From the NCBI GenBank assembly GCA_023401595.1, contig JAEXDQ010000020.1:79134-143133 (forward strand): 64,000 bases of DNA, in the 5' to 3' direction. Made by a program: the position numbers and the translations under genes. Below are positions 57,719-64,000 of this stretch, one piece after another (position 1 is the stretch's first letter; each line of letters begins with the position of its first letter). The notes below the pieces were generated by a model that was not told the origin of the DNA, did not search any database, and worked only from the letters and a program-made list of their open reading frames with translations. The DNA comes from Spirochaetota bacterium. Its GTDB lineage: Bacteria; Spirochaetota; Spirochaetia; Sphaerochaetales; Sphaerochaetaceae.

Positions 57719-59218
57719 TCAATCCGATTCCTGCGGTTTCACCGCACGGCGCCGGCGCATGAGCTTCATGAGGAACGGCCAGCAAAGGGACGCCACGATG
57801 AACAGGAAGAACACCACCACCAGCGGCCTTGTGAAGATCATGAAGAAGTTGCTGTACATCGTGTTGGTCAGCATGATCGACTCTTCAAGCATCGGCCCAA
57901 GCAGCAGGCCGAGGGCGACCGGCGACAACGGGTAGTCGTACTTCACAAGGAAATATCCGACGATCCCCGCGATGTACATCACGACCACGTCCATCATGTT
58001 CTGCTGGATTGAGAACGCCCCCACCGTGGACAGCGCCACGATAACCAGCGCCAGCACAGGCTTCGGTATCACAAGTATCTTCCCTGCGAATTTGCAGGAT
58101 ATCCAGCCTATGAAGAACAGCAGTATGTTGATGAACGCGAACCCGATCAGCAATGTATACACCGTCTCGGCATGCTGCGTGAACAAAAGCGGGCCCGGTC
58201 GGAGACCGTGGATGATCATCGCGCCAAGGAAAATGGCCGCAGGGGCCGAGCCGGGGATGCCCAACGTCAGCAGAGGTATCAACGAGCCTCCCGTAACGCC
58301 GTTGTTCGCCGCCTCGCTGGCTATGATTCCGTCGACGCTGCCTTTGCCGAATTCTTCTTTGTGTTTGGAAACTTTGCGAGCCTCGTTGTATGACAGGAAC
58401 GCCGCGATATCGGGACCTGCGGCGGGAATGATTCCTATGATGATGCCAATGATAGTTGAGCGAATGTAATTGCCGACATGTTTCGTGAAATCGGTGATTT
58501 TCAGCGACATCTTGGAAATCATCGACACCTGTTCTTTTTCACCATCAGATTTTTCCAGCATCTTGAATACTTCAGGAATGGAGAACAGTCCGATCAGGAC
58601 GGACACGGTCTCGAACCCGCCCGAGAGCATATAGTTTCCGAAAGTGAATCGCGGGAAACCCAGTACGGGATCCTGCCCCACAGTCGCAAGCACAAGTGTG
58701 AGACAACCGATGAACATTCCCTTGAGCATATTTCCTTCGCTCAGCATGCATACGACGCTCAAACCGAAGACCGCAATCATTACTTGCTCTGGCGGACCTA
58801 CCCGCATTGCGATGATCGCCAGCAACGGAGCGCAAAAAATCAATGCGATCGAAGACCAGAACCCACCAAAAGCGGAAGCAAACGTCACGATGCCCAAGGC
58901 CCTGCCGCTCAGTCCTTTCGCAACCAAAGCTCGCCCCTCCATTGCAGTAGGTACGGAAGCCGGTGTTCCGGGGATACCGATCAGCACGGCAGGAATGGAA
59001 CCGCCGTAGACACCTCCGCAGTATATTCCTGATAGCAGTAGAAGCGCCGCTCCGGGGGGCAGCACATAGCTGAAGGGGACGAATACCGCCACGCCCATCG
59101 TCGCGGAAAATCCCGGCAACGCTCCAAATACCACACCGATCAGAACTCCTAGAATCATAAATAGGATGTTCTGTATGGTAAAGGCGCCGACAATACCCAG
59201 CATAAGATTCTCCAACAT
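57719..59218 (-). CDS. tctA: TctA-type large membrane subunit, system 1
   Basis: Twelve-helix permease of a tripartite tricarboxylate transporter (TTT), 499 residues. Typical GALPGFSATMGVAVFVPFSY near the start, AVLIGIPGTPASVPTAMEG, and the second GIIPAAGPDIAAFLSY and LTLGIPGSAPAAIFLGAM repeats. Works with TctB (59257) and a TctC binding protein, using the ion gradient. ATG at 59218 is set by GGAGG 5 nt upstream. Followed by the amidohydrolase gene. About half identical in layout to the second TctA (61832). Confidence 0.93.
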   Translation of the reverse strand: MLENLMLGIVGAFTIQNILFMILGVLIGVVFGALPGFSATMGVAVFVPFSYVLPPGAALLLLSGIYCGGVYGGSIPAVLIGIPGTPASVPTAMEGRALVAKGLSGRALGIVTFASAFGGFWSSIALIFCAPLLAIIAMRVGPPEQVMIAVFGLSVVCMLSEGNMLKGMFIGCLTLVLATVGQDPVLGFPRFTFGNYMLSGGFETVSVLIGLFSIPEVFKMLEKSDGEKEQVSMISKMSLKITDFTKHVGNYIRSTIIGIIIGIIPAAGPDIAAFLSYNEARKVSKHKEEFGKGSVDGIIASEAANNGVTGGSLIPLLTLGIPGSAPAAIFLGAMIIHGLRPGPLLFTQHAETVYTLLIGFAFINILLFFIGWISCKFAGKILVIPKPVLALVIVALSTVGAFSIQQNMMDVVVMYIAGIVGYFLVKYDYPLSPVALGLLLGPMLEESIMLTNTMYSNFFMIFTRPLVVVFFLFIVASLCWPFLMKLMRRRRAVKPQESD

Positions 59219-59256
59219 GGATACCTCCAAATAATAAGCCTAAATAATATGGCTTC

Positions 59257-59694
59257 TTAAAAATTGATGCCGAACCATGTCCCCATCGGCAGAATCACCG
59301 ACAGAATCCTTGTGAACAGCAAATACATCACAAGCGTCATCACTATCGGGAATACGCAGAACAGGATTTTGTTCTTGAGATTCAACAGCCACTCTCCGAC
59401 ATACAAGAATAAAAGCGAGGACAGGATATAACCGATTTTAGGCATGAGAAGAAGGTAAACAAAAATCCATGCGGCAAAAATCACAGTCCGTATGATAACA
59501 TTTTGGGAAAAGCTCTCCGCTTCCGGCTGGCGTCCTCTGAAAAGGAGTACGACGCCCATCACGATGCTGACTATGATGAACACCATCGGATAAGTCCTTG
59601 CTTCCGGAGGTATCTCTACGAGTTGTGTCGCAAAAGCGATCAATGCGACAATGATACAGAGTAAAAAAATCCTATGACCAGTGAGATACTTCAT
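59257..59694 (-). CDS. tctB: TctB-type small membrane subunit, system 1
   Basis: 145 residues with four hydrophobic segments (about 8-25, 37-52, 70-105, 112-133), the usual form of the small TTT subunit. It lies between tctC1 and tctA1 in the same operon. Family identification rests on size, membrane pattern and position. Not much sequence is conserved in TctB, so the exact partner pairing is inferred from order. The ATG at 59694 follows the SD AAGGAG (minus strand) by 7 nt or so. Confidence 0.88.
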   Translation of the reverse strand: MKYLTGHRIFLLCIIVALIAFATQLVEIPPEARTYPMVFIIVSIVMGVVLLFRGRQPEAESFSQNVIIRTVIFAAWIFVYLLLMPKIGYILSSLLFLYVGEWLLNLKNKILFCVFPIVMTLVMYLLFTRILSVILPMGTWFGINF

Positions 59695-59715
59695 ATCTGA
59701 TACTCCTTTTTACAG

Positions 59716-59745
59716 TTTTTCGGGGAGGAAAACCTCCCCGAAAAA
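59716..59745 (-). other. 13-bp intercistronic hairpin after tctC1
   Basis: Perfect inverted repeat TTTTTCGGGGAGG/CCTCCCCGAAAAA (59716-59728 with 59733-59745) with a 4-nt loop in the tctC1-tctB1 gap. No T-run beyond it. A stable hairpin at the 3' end of a binding-protein gene often protects that mRNA and raises its level over the permease genes. Confidence 0.6.
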
Positions 59746-59752
59746 GAACGGC

Positions 59753-60721
59753 TTAGAGAGAAGCTTCAATCAATTTCTTGTACAGCTCATGGTTCTCAAG
59801 ATAGAACTTCGAGAACTCGGCGTTGTCCATATACAGCGTAAAGGTTCCAGCCGCAAGGCTCTCCCTCTGGTAGTCCGGGTTCGCCATGACCTTCGCAATC
59901 GCCGCGTCGACAGTCCCGACAACTTCCTGAGGAAGACCGGCGGGTCCCACGATTGCTCTCCACATCGTGTGCGTGAAGTTGAACCCGGCCTCCATTACCG
60001 TCGGGATGTCCGGCGTCGAAACAAAGCGTTCGGCGCTGGTAATCGCTATCGGCACGATGTTCCCCGCTTCGATTTGCGCGAGGGCCTCGCTGACGAACGG
60101 CACGGCCACATCGCAGTTGTTGCCCGCTACGGCGGTCACTGCCGCGGAACCACCCTGAAACACCATCCTCTTGAACTTGACACCCGCTTCCGATTCAAGG
60201 TTCGCACGCAGAAAGTCATGACTCGTCCAGGCTCCGCCCAATCCGAACGTGACGCCCTCGGGGTTCGCCTTCGCTGCGGCGATCAATTCATCAAAATTGC
60301 TTATGCCGCTTTTCTTGCTCGCCACAATGATATGCGGATCTGACGCATAGAGCGCAATCGGCGTGAATGACGCTTCATCGTATTTCACCCCTTGGAACAG
60401 TCGACTATCGTTGCTCTGAGTCGAGGAAAAATACCCCAATGTGTACCCATCGGGCGTAGCATTCGCCAGCTGTGTGAACCCGATTGTTCCGCTTCCACCC
60501 GACACGTTCTGGATGACGATCTTCTGCCAAAGCTCTTGCTCAAGATACTTGGCCAGCAGCCGGATGGATATGTCTGCGCCGCCTCCGGCTCCATACGGTA
60601 CGATCATCTGGATCGTCTTCGTCGGATAGGATGGGTTCGCCTGTTCCGCCCCGCCATTGGCAAACAATAAACCACCACAAGCCACGACGAGAATAATTGT
60701 GACCGTGAGAATTCTCTTCAT
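59753..60721 (-). CDS. tctC: TctC-type periplasmic binding protein, system 1
   Basis: 322-residue extracytoplasmic solute receptor (Bug family). Signal peptide MKRILTVTIILVVACGGLLFA with a possible spirochaetal lipobox (VVAC) or cleavage after LFA. Mature part: YPTKTIQMIVPYGAGGGADISIRLLAKYL and later NVSGGSGTIGFTQLANATPDGYTLGYF, standard Bug motifs that bind a carboxylate. ATG at 60721 is set by GAGG 7 nt upstream. It follows the second binding protein by 34 nt; the two share only the general fold, so they probably have different ligands. Confidence 0.92.
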   Translation of the reverse strand: MKRILTVTIILVVACGGLLFANGGAEQANPSYPTKTIQMIVPYGAGGGADISIRLLAKYLEQELWQKIVIQNVSGGSGTIGFTQLANATPDGYTLGYFSSTQSNDSRLFQGVKYDEASFTPIALYASDPHIIVASKKSGISNFDELIAAAKANPEGVTFGLGGAWTSHDFLRANLESEAGVKFKRMVFQGGSAAVTAVAGNNCDVAVPFVSEALAQIEAGNIVPIAITSAERFVSTPDIPTVMEAGFNFTHTMWRAIVGPAGLPQEVVGTVDAAIAKVMANPDYQRESLAAGTFTLYMDNAEFSKFYLENHELYKKLIEASL

Positions 60722-60755
60722 CTTCGTTCCTCTTTTCTTTTCATTGTTAAGATCG

Positions 60756-61760
60756 CTAGTTCGCCTTGCCAATCTTCTTCAGGTAGTCAGCCTGATAGTC
60801 CGTCATGAATTTCGTAGCCGTTTCCCTGTTCATGAACTGGGAGATCAAGCCGTTCTTCTGGATATAATCGGTTTGCCAGGCATCGGACTGCGAGACCTTC
60901 TCCAACATGGCGCTCCAGAAATCAGCGGCTTCCGGCGTCATGTTCTTAGGCCCGACAACACCGCGCCAGACAGGGACTTCGACATCCTTGTACGGCCCTA
61001 TCTCACTCAGCGTAGGAGCGCTGGCGAGTTCCGCGGAATCGTACCGTTCAGTCGAAAGCGCGAGAATCGGGATCAGCTTCCCAGCAAGTACGTACTGCGC
61101 CGCCGCGGCAGGCTTGGACAAAACGATATCGACATGATTGCCCAGACCGGCGGTAATGGCATCGCCCGTCGAGCTGTGGGTAATGAACGCCATCTGGTTT
61201 TCGGACACACCCAGTTCGGCGATCAGCGCTTCGTAGGTAGCGATATCGTCACCCTTGGAACCAGCGATAACGATCTGAGTCCCGCCCTTCGCCGCGTCTA
61301 TCGCCGCCTGGAATGTCTGGTATTTACCTTCAGGGGTCACGAACAGCAATTGTTTGTCCACCGCCATGACCGCCAACGGAGTGAAATTCTCGATGCGGTT
61401 GTTCGTATTCAGACACATCGGCATCAGGTCGCCGCTGTTGAAGGTCAACAGGGTATGGTTCGCCTGCGTACCTGCGCGAGTCTGGCTTACCTGCAAGCGT
61501 CCGACCTCTCCGCCTCCATCGGTCTTGTTGTTCACAAGGAAGGTCTTGGTCACAAGCCCTTCACGAGCCATGATATCGCTGATCATCCTGGTATAGATGT
61601 CAGAACCGCCACCCGGGCTGGAAGTGACAATCCATTCGATCTCCTTGGTCGGCGCGAAGCCTCCATCAGATGGCGCGGCCTCGGAGCCTCCTTGGGCGAA
61701 CACGGCGAGCATCGACATCAAGCTCAACAGCAGAATCAGCAGGAATGACTTTTTCATCAT
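60756..61760 (-). CDS. tctC: TctC-type periplasmic binding protein, system 2
   Basis: 334 residues. Clear signal peptide KSFLLILLLSLMSMLAVFA. The mature protein is more divergent (IEWIVTSSPGGGSDIYTRMISDIM, then VNNKTDGGGEVGRLQVSQTRAGTQANHTLLTF) but keeps the Bug-type GGGSD loop. It lies directly between TctA2 and tctC1. ATG at 61760 has AGGAG upstream; an adjacent second ATG is equally possible. The ligand is unknown; a di- or tricarboxylate or sugar acid is likely. Confidence 0.88.
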   Translation of the reverse strand: MMKKSFLLILLLSLMSMLAVFAQGGSEAAPSDGGFAPTKEIEWIVTSSPGGGSDIYTRMISDIMAREGLVTKTFLVNNKTDGGGEVGRLQVSQTRAGTQANHTLLTFNSGDLMPMCLNTNNRIENFTPLAVMAVDKQLLFVTPEGKYQTFQAAIDAAKGGTQIVIAGSKGDDIATYEALIAELGVSENQMAFITHSSTGDAITAGLGNHVDIVLSKPAAAAQYVLAGKLIPILALSTERYDSAELASAPTLSEIGPYKDVEVPVWRGVVGPKNMTPEAADFWSAMLEKVSQSDAWQTDYIQKNGLISQFMNRETATKFMTDYQADYLKKIGKAN

Positions 61761-61784
61761 TTCTTTCTCCTTTTCATATCTCTG

Positions 61785-61801
61785 GCGGGCAAAACGCCCG
61801 C
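61785..61801 (-). other. Short GC-rich hairpin upstream of tctC2
   Basis: GCGGGC/GCCCGC (61785-61790 with 61796-61801) around a 5-nt loop in the 70-nt gap between tctA2 and tctC2. It could protect the tctC2 mRNA or slow translation of the upstream message. Confidence 0.4.
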
Positions 61802-61831
61802 TTTATCAACTTGTTTGAACACGGACAAATA

Positions 61832-63346
61832 CTATTTTTTCTTCGGTTTAAGGACGCCGAACTTGACCAGAACCGTTCGCACGAGCGGGAACAGAACAAT
61901 CGCGAACATGATCAGCAACAGCACCAGCGAGATCGGCCGGGTGAAGAAGATGTCCAGACTGCCCTGGCTGATGATGAACGCCTTGCGGATATTGCTTTCG
62001 AGCATCGGCGCAAGGACGAACGACAGCAGCATCGGGGCTGTGGAATAACCGCTCTTTCCCACCACATAGCCGAATACGCCGGACAGGAACATCACAAGAA
62101 CACCGTACAGGGAATTCGACGTACTGTAGGCGCCAACGAAACAGACCGCGGTGATACATGGAATCAGCACCTTGGTCGGCACCGACAGAATCTTGATGAT
62201 CCAGGGAATGACACCCCAGGAAATCATAAGCGTCAGGATGTTGGCGAGGAACAACGAAGCGATCAACCCCCAGGCGAAATCGGGTTCGTTGGCGAACAAC
62301 AGTGGCCCGGGGTTCAGTCCCCACATCATCAGACCGCCGAGCAATACCGCGCCGGTCCCTGAACCGGGGATGCCGAGGGCCAGCAACGGAGCGAATGCTC
62401 CCGCGGCGGCGGCATTGTTGGCCGATTCGCAGGCGGCGAGCCCCTCTACGGCGCCGGTTCCGAGCGGTTCTTCATTTTTGAAGGGCTTCTGCGCGGCATA
62501 GCCGAGGAACGCGCCCGTCGTCGCCCCCGCGCCTGGGAGGACTCCGATGAAAGTACCAAGCAACCCAGAACGGATCGAAGGCATCAACAGCCTCTTGAAT
62601 TCGTTCTTGTTGAGCATGCTCCCCCGGATAGTCAGCTTGTCGGTGACCGACTGGTATTTCACGTCCCGTTCTTCCATCAACTGGAATACCTGGGCGAATC
62701 CGACTACGCCGATGACGAACGGTGTGAACGGTATGCCGCCAAGCAGGTAGATGTTGCCGAAATCAAAACGGGGACTTCCTGAAAGGGTATCCATGCCCAT
62801 GCTGGCCATCAGGATTCCCAAAGCGGTCAAGGCGACGCCCTTCGTCGGGTTCTCGCCCACCAGCCAGCCAATGGAAGTCATGGCGACCATCAGCAACGCG
62901 GTCATTTCGGCGGGACCGAACTTCAATCCGATATCGGCCAGGGCCGGTCCCGTAAATGTCAGGATCAGCATGCCGGCTACTCCGCCGATGAATGAGGCGA
63001 AATTGGAGATGAGCAACGCCTGCCCTGGGCGTTTTTTCTTCGTCGCCATCGGATATCCGTCCAGCGTCGTCATGACGGCGGGACTGTCGCCGGGGATGTT
63101 CAGCAAAATGGCGCTGAACGCACCGCCGTACATGTTGGCGTAGTACAACGCGCCGAGCATGATGATCGCGGTCGTGGGGTTGAACTTGTAGGTCAACGGC
63201 AACAACAACGCACACCCTGCCAACGACCCGATACCGGGCATGGCGCCGACAATCAGGCCGAGTACCGATCCGAGGACCGTAGCGCCGATGTTCTGAAGCG
63301 TCAGGACGACGCTAAAGCCATGAAATAAAGAAATCAAGTTTTCCAT
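61832..63346 (-). CDS. tctA: TctA-type large membrane subunit, system 2
   Basis: 504-residue TTT permease, twelve helices. GAMPGIGSLAGCALLLPLTY and AILLNIPGDSPAVMTTLDGYPM in the first half; GVLPGAGATTGAFLGY and LALGIPGSGTGAVLLGGLMMWG in the second. The signature glycine-rich repeats are intact. The ATG at 63346 has GGAGGGG a few nt upstream. Starts 8 nt after the second tctB. The arrangement B2-A2-C2-C1-B1-A1 mirrors the order between the two systems. Confidence 0.93.
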   Translation of the reverse strand: MENLISLFHGFSVVLTLQNIGATVLGSVLGLIVGAMPGIGSLAGCALLLPLTYKFNPTTAIIMLGALYYANMYGGAFSAILLNIPGDSPAVMTTLDGYPMATKKKRPGQALLISNFASFIGGVAGMLILTFTGPALADIGLKFGPAEMTALLMVAMTSIGWLVGENPTKGVALTALGILMASMGMDTLSGSPRFDFGNIYLLGGIPFTPFVIGVVGFAQVFQLMEERDVKYQSVTDKLTIRGSMLNKNEFKRLLMPSIRSGLLGTFIGVLPGAGATTGAFLGYAAQKPFKNEEPLGTGAVEGLAACESANNAAAAGAFAPLLALGIPGSGTGAVLLGGLMMWGLNPGPLLFANEPDFAWGLIASLFLANILTLMISWGVIPWIIKILSVPTKVLIPCITAVCFVGAYSTSNSLYGVLVMFLSGVFGYVVGKSGYSTAPMLLSFVLAPMLESNIRKAFIISQGSLDIFFTRPISLVLLLIMFAIVLFPLVRTVLVKFGVLKPKKK

Positions 63347-63354
63347 ATCCCCTC

Positions 63355-63813
63355 CTACCCGATTATCGCATCAAGGATGAGCCCGTTCGGGAAGGGGACC
63401 CCCAGCCATAATACGAAGGTCCCGACTATGATGGCCATGATCACGCCGAAAGAAATCAGCGTCAGCTTCCAGGTACATTTCTCGTAGACTTTCAACCAAA
63501 CGATCACGTATGCGCCGATCGCGGGAATGAACCCTATGAGAAAACTGGCCGCGAATATCCCGATTCCGCCAAGCGCCACGAGCCAATTGCTCAACGGGTA
63601 CCGTCCTTGTTCCTCTTTGAAGGACTGGAAGAACAACAGGACGCTCATGGCTATCAACAGGACCGCCATGATGACGGGGAAGAAACCAGGCCTAGGACCT
63701 TTCGTATCACTCCAAAAGCCGTATTTCTGCAGTCCCAGCGTCAAAAATACGATACCGACGACAAGCATGCTGATTGGAATTATCTGTTTCGCACCGAACC
63801 GTCTTATATTCAT
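63355..63813 (-). CDS. tctB: TctB-type small membrane subunit, system 2
   Basis: 152 residues with four membrane segments (QIIPISMLVVGIVFLTLG, PVIMAVLLIAMSVLLFF, LVALGGIGIFAASFLIGF, LISFGVIMAIIVGTFVLWLGV). The GFWSDTKGPRPGFFPV loop is typical of TctB, where GPGFFP follows helix 1. ATG at 63813 has GGGAGG 6 nt upstream. It lies 11 nt after the PdxA-like gene and 8 nt before tctA2, so it belongs to the same operon. Confidence 0.9.
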   Translation of the reverse strand: MNIRRFGAKQIIPISMLVVGIVFLTLGLQKYGFWSDTKGPRPGFFPVIMAVLLIAMSVLLFFQSFKEEQGRYPLSNWLVALGGIGIFAASFLIGFIPAIGAYVIVWLKVYEKCTWKLTLISFGVIMAIIVGTFVLWLGVPFPNGLILDAIIG

Positions 63814-63824
63814 GCTTAACCTCC

Positions 63825-64000
63825 CTATTCGTTCTGCGCGAGGTGGTTGGCCATGCGGGAGGCCATCCTCACGGCGTTCTCGAACGCGCTCGTCCTCACC
63901 ACGCCCTTGCCCGCTATGTCGTACGCCGTGCCGTGCGCGCACGTCACTATCGGCGCCGGCAGCCCTCCCGCTATCGTGATCCCCTGGTCGAACCCCTTCA
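63825..64000 (-). CDS. PdxA-like 4-phosphohydroxythreonine/erythronate dehydrogenase, C-terminal part (cut by window edge)
   Basis: Only the last 57 residues are inside the window. GGLPAPIVTCAHGTAYDIAGKG is the C-terminal signature of PdxA; the His binds the zinc. In PdxA2 paralogues the enzyme oxidises 4-phospho-D-threonate or -erythronate rather than making vitamin B6, and the transporter context favours that role here. Both are inference. The third-position GC of this short piece is visibly higher than in its neighbours. Confidence 0.8.
   Translation of the reverse strand, partial: KGFDQGITIAGGLPAPIVTCAHGTAYDIAGKGVVRTSAFENAVRMASRMANHLAQNE

Noticed and set aside
1..64000. CRISPR array, prophage, insertion sequence or integron
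   Set aside because: No regularly spaced repeats, transposase, integrase or phage structural genes were seen; the region is collinear core genes plus one catabolic island.

Overview
The window looks like a chromosomal segment of a spirochaete (Spirochaetota). Base composition is moderately GC-rich (judged by eye, not computed). The evidence is a PUR-domain protein of the BpuR type, an isoleucyl-tRNA synthetase of the eukaryote-like type II seen in spirochaetes, and the gene run ffh-rpsP-khpA-rimM-trmD-rplS followed by yraN, an uncharacterised CxxC protein, coaD, rpmF, acpP and rnc. A complete class B penicillin-binding protein is encoded, which argues against Sphaerochaeta as usually described (reported to lack PBPs). 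I cannot place it below phylum/order. No prophage, insertion sequence or CRISPR array was seen.

Layout. 0-15 kb is translation, RNA maturation and chromosome maintenance: ileS (cut by the window edge), a methyltransferase, cca, rnc/acpP/rpmF/coaD, the ribosomal/SRP operon, a decayed DUF4143-type gene fragment, a short smc, rnhB and a bpuR-like gene. 15-26 kb holds four tRNA genes (Gly-TCC, Glu-CTC, Gln-CTG, Thr-CGT), a tandem pair of M29-type peptidases, a ZIP transporter, coaX, an ABC-F ATPase, an EAL-domain protein, apt and tsaD. 26-31.7 kb holds ppdK, a sigma-70 family factor with what looks like a sigma-54 promoter and two upstream palindromes, a helical-repeat-like protein and a solitary groES. 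31.7-39.5 kb is a tightly overlapping minus-strand block, cvpA - holB-like - NtrB-like kinase - NtrC-like regulator - dinG, with murG upstream. 39.5-47.5 kb holds secA, an SDR, a potassium channel, a degenerate LysM/M23 protein and a divergent ftsI-like PBP.

47.5-64 kb is an accessory catabolic region. A GntR regulator faces a split transketolase, an iron-type alcohol dehydrogenase, a LarA-family protein, a TIM-barrel isomerase and a glycerate kinase. On the other side lie a DUF362 protein, an amidohydrolase, two complete tripartite tricarboxylate (Tct) transporters and the end of a PdxA-like dehydrogenase. Together these suggest import and breakdown of an organic or sugar acid through phosphorylated intermediates to 2-phosphoglycerate; the substrate is not evident.

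The two most interesting regions are the candidate sigma-54 -> sigma-70-family cascade (29.4-30.6 kb, with an NtrBC-like pair at 33.8-36.4 kb) and the uncharacterised catabolic cluster with its operators and internal terminator. Promoters and hairpins were found by eye and have not been scored by software.
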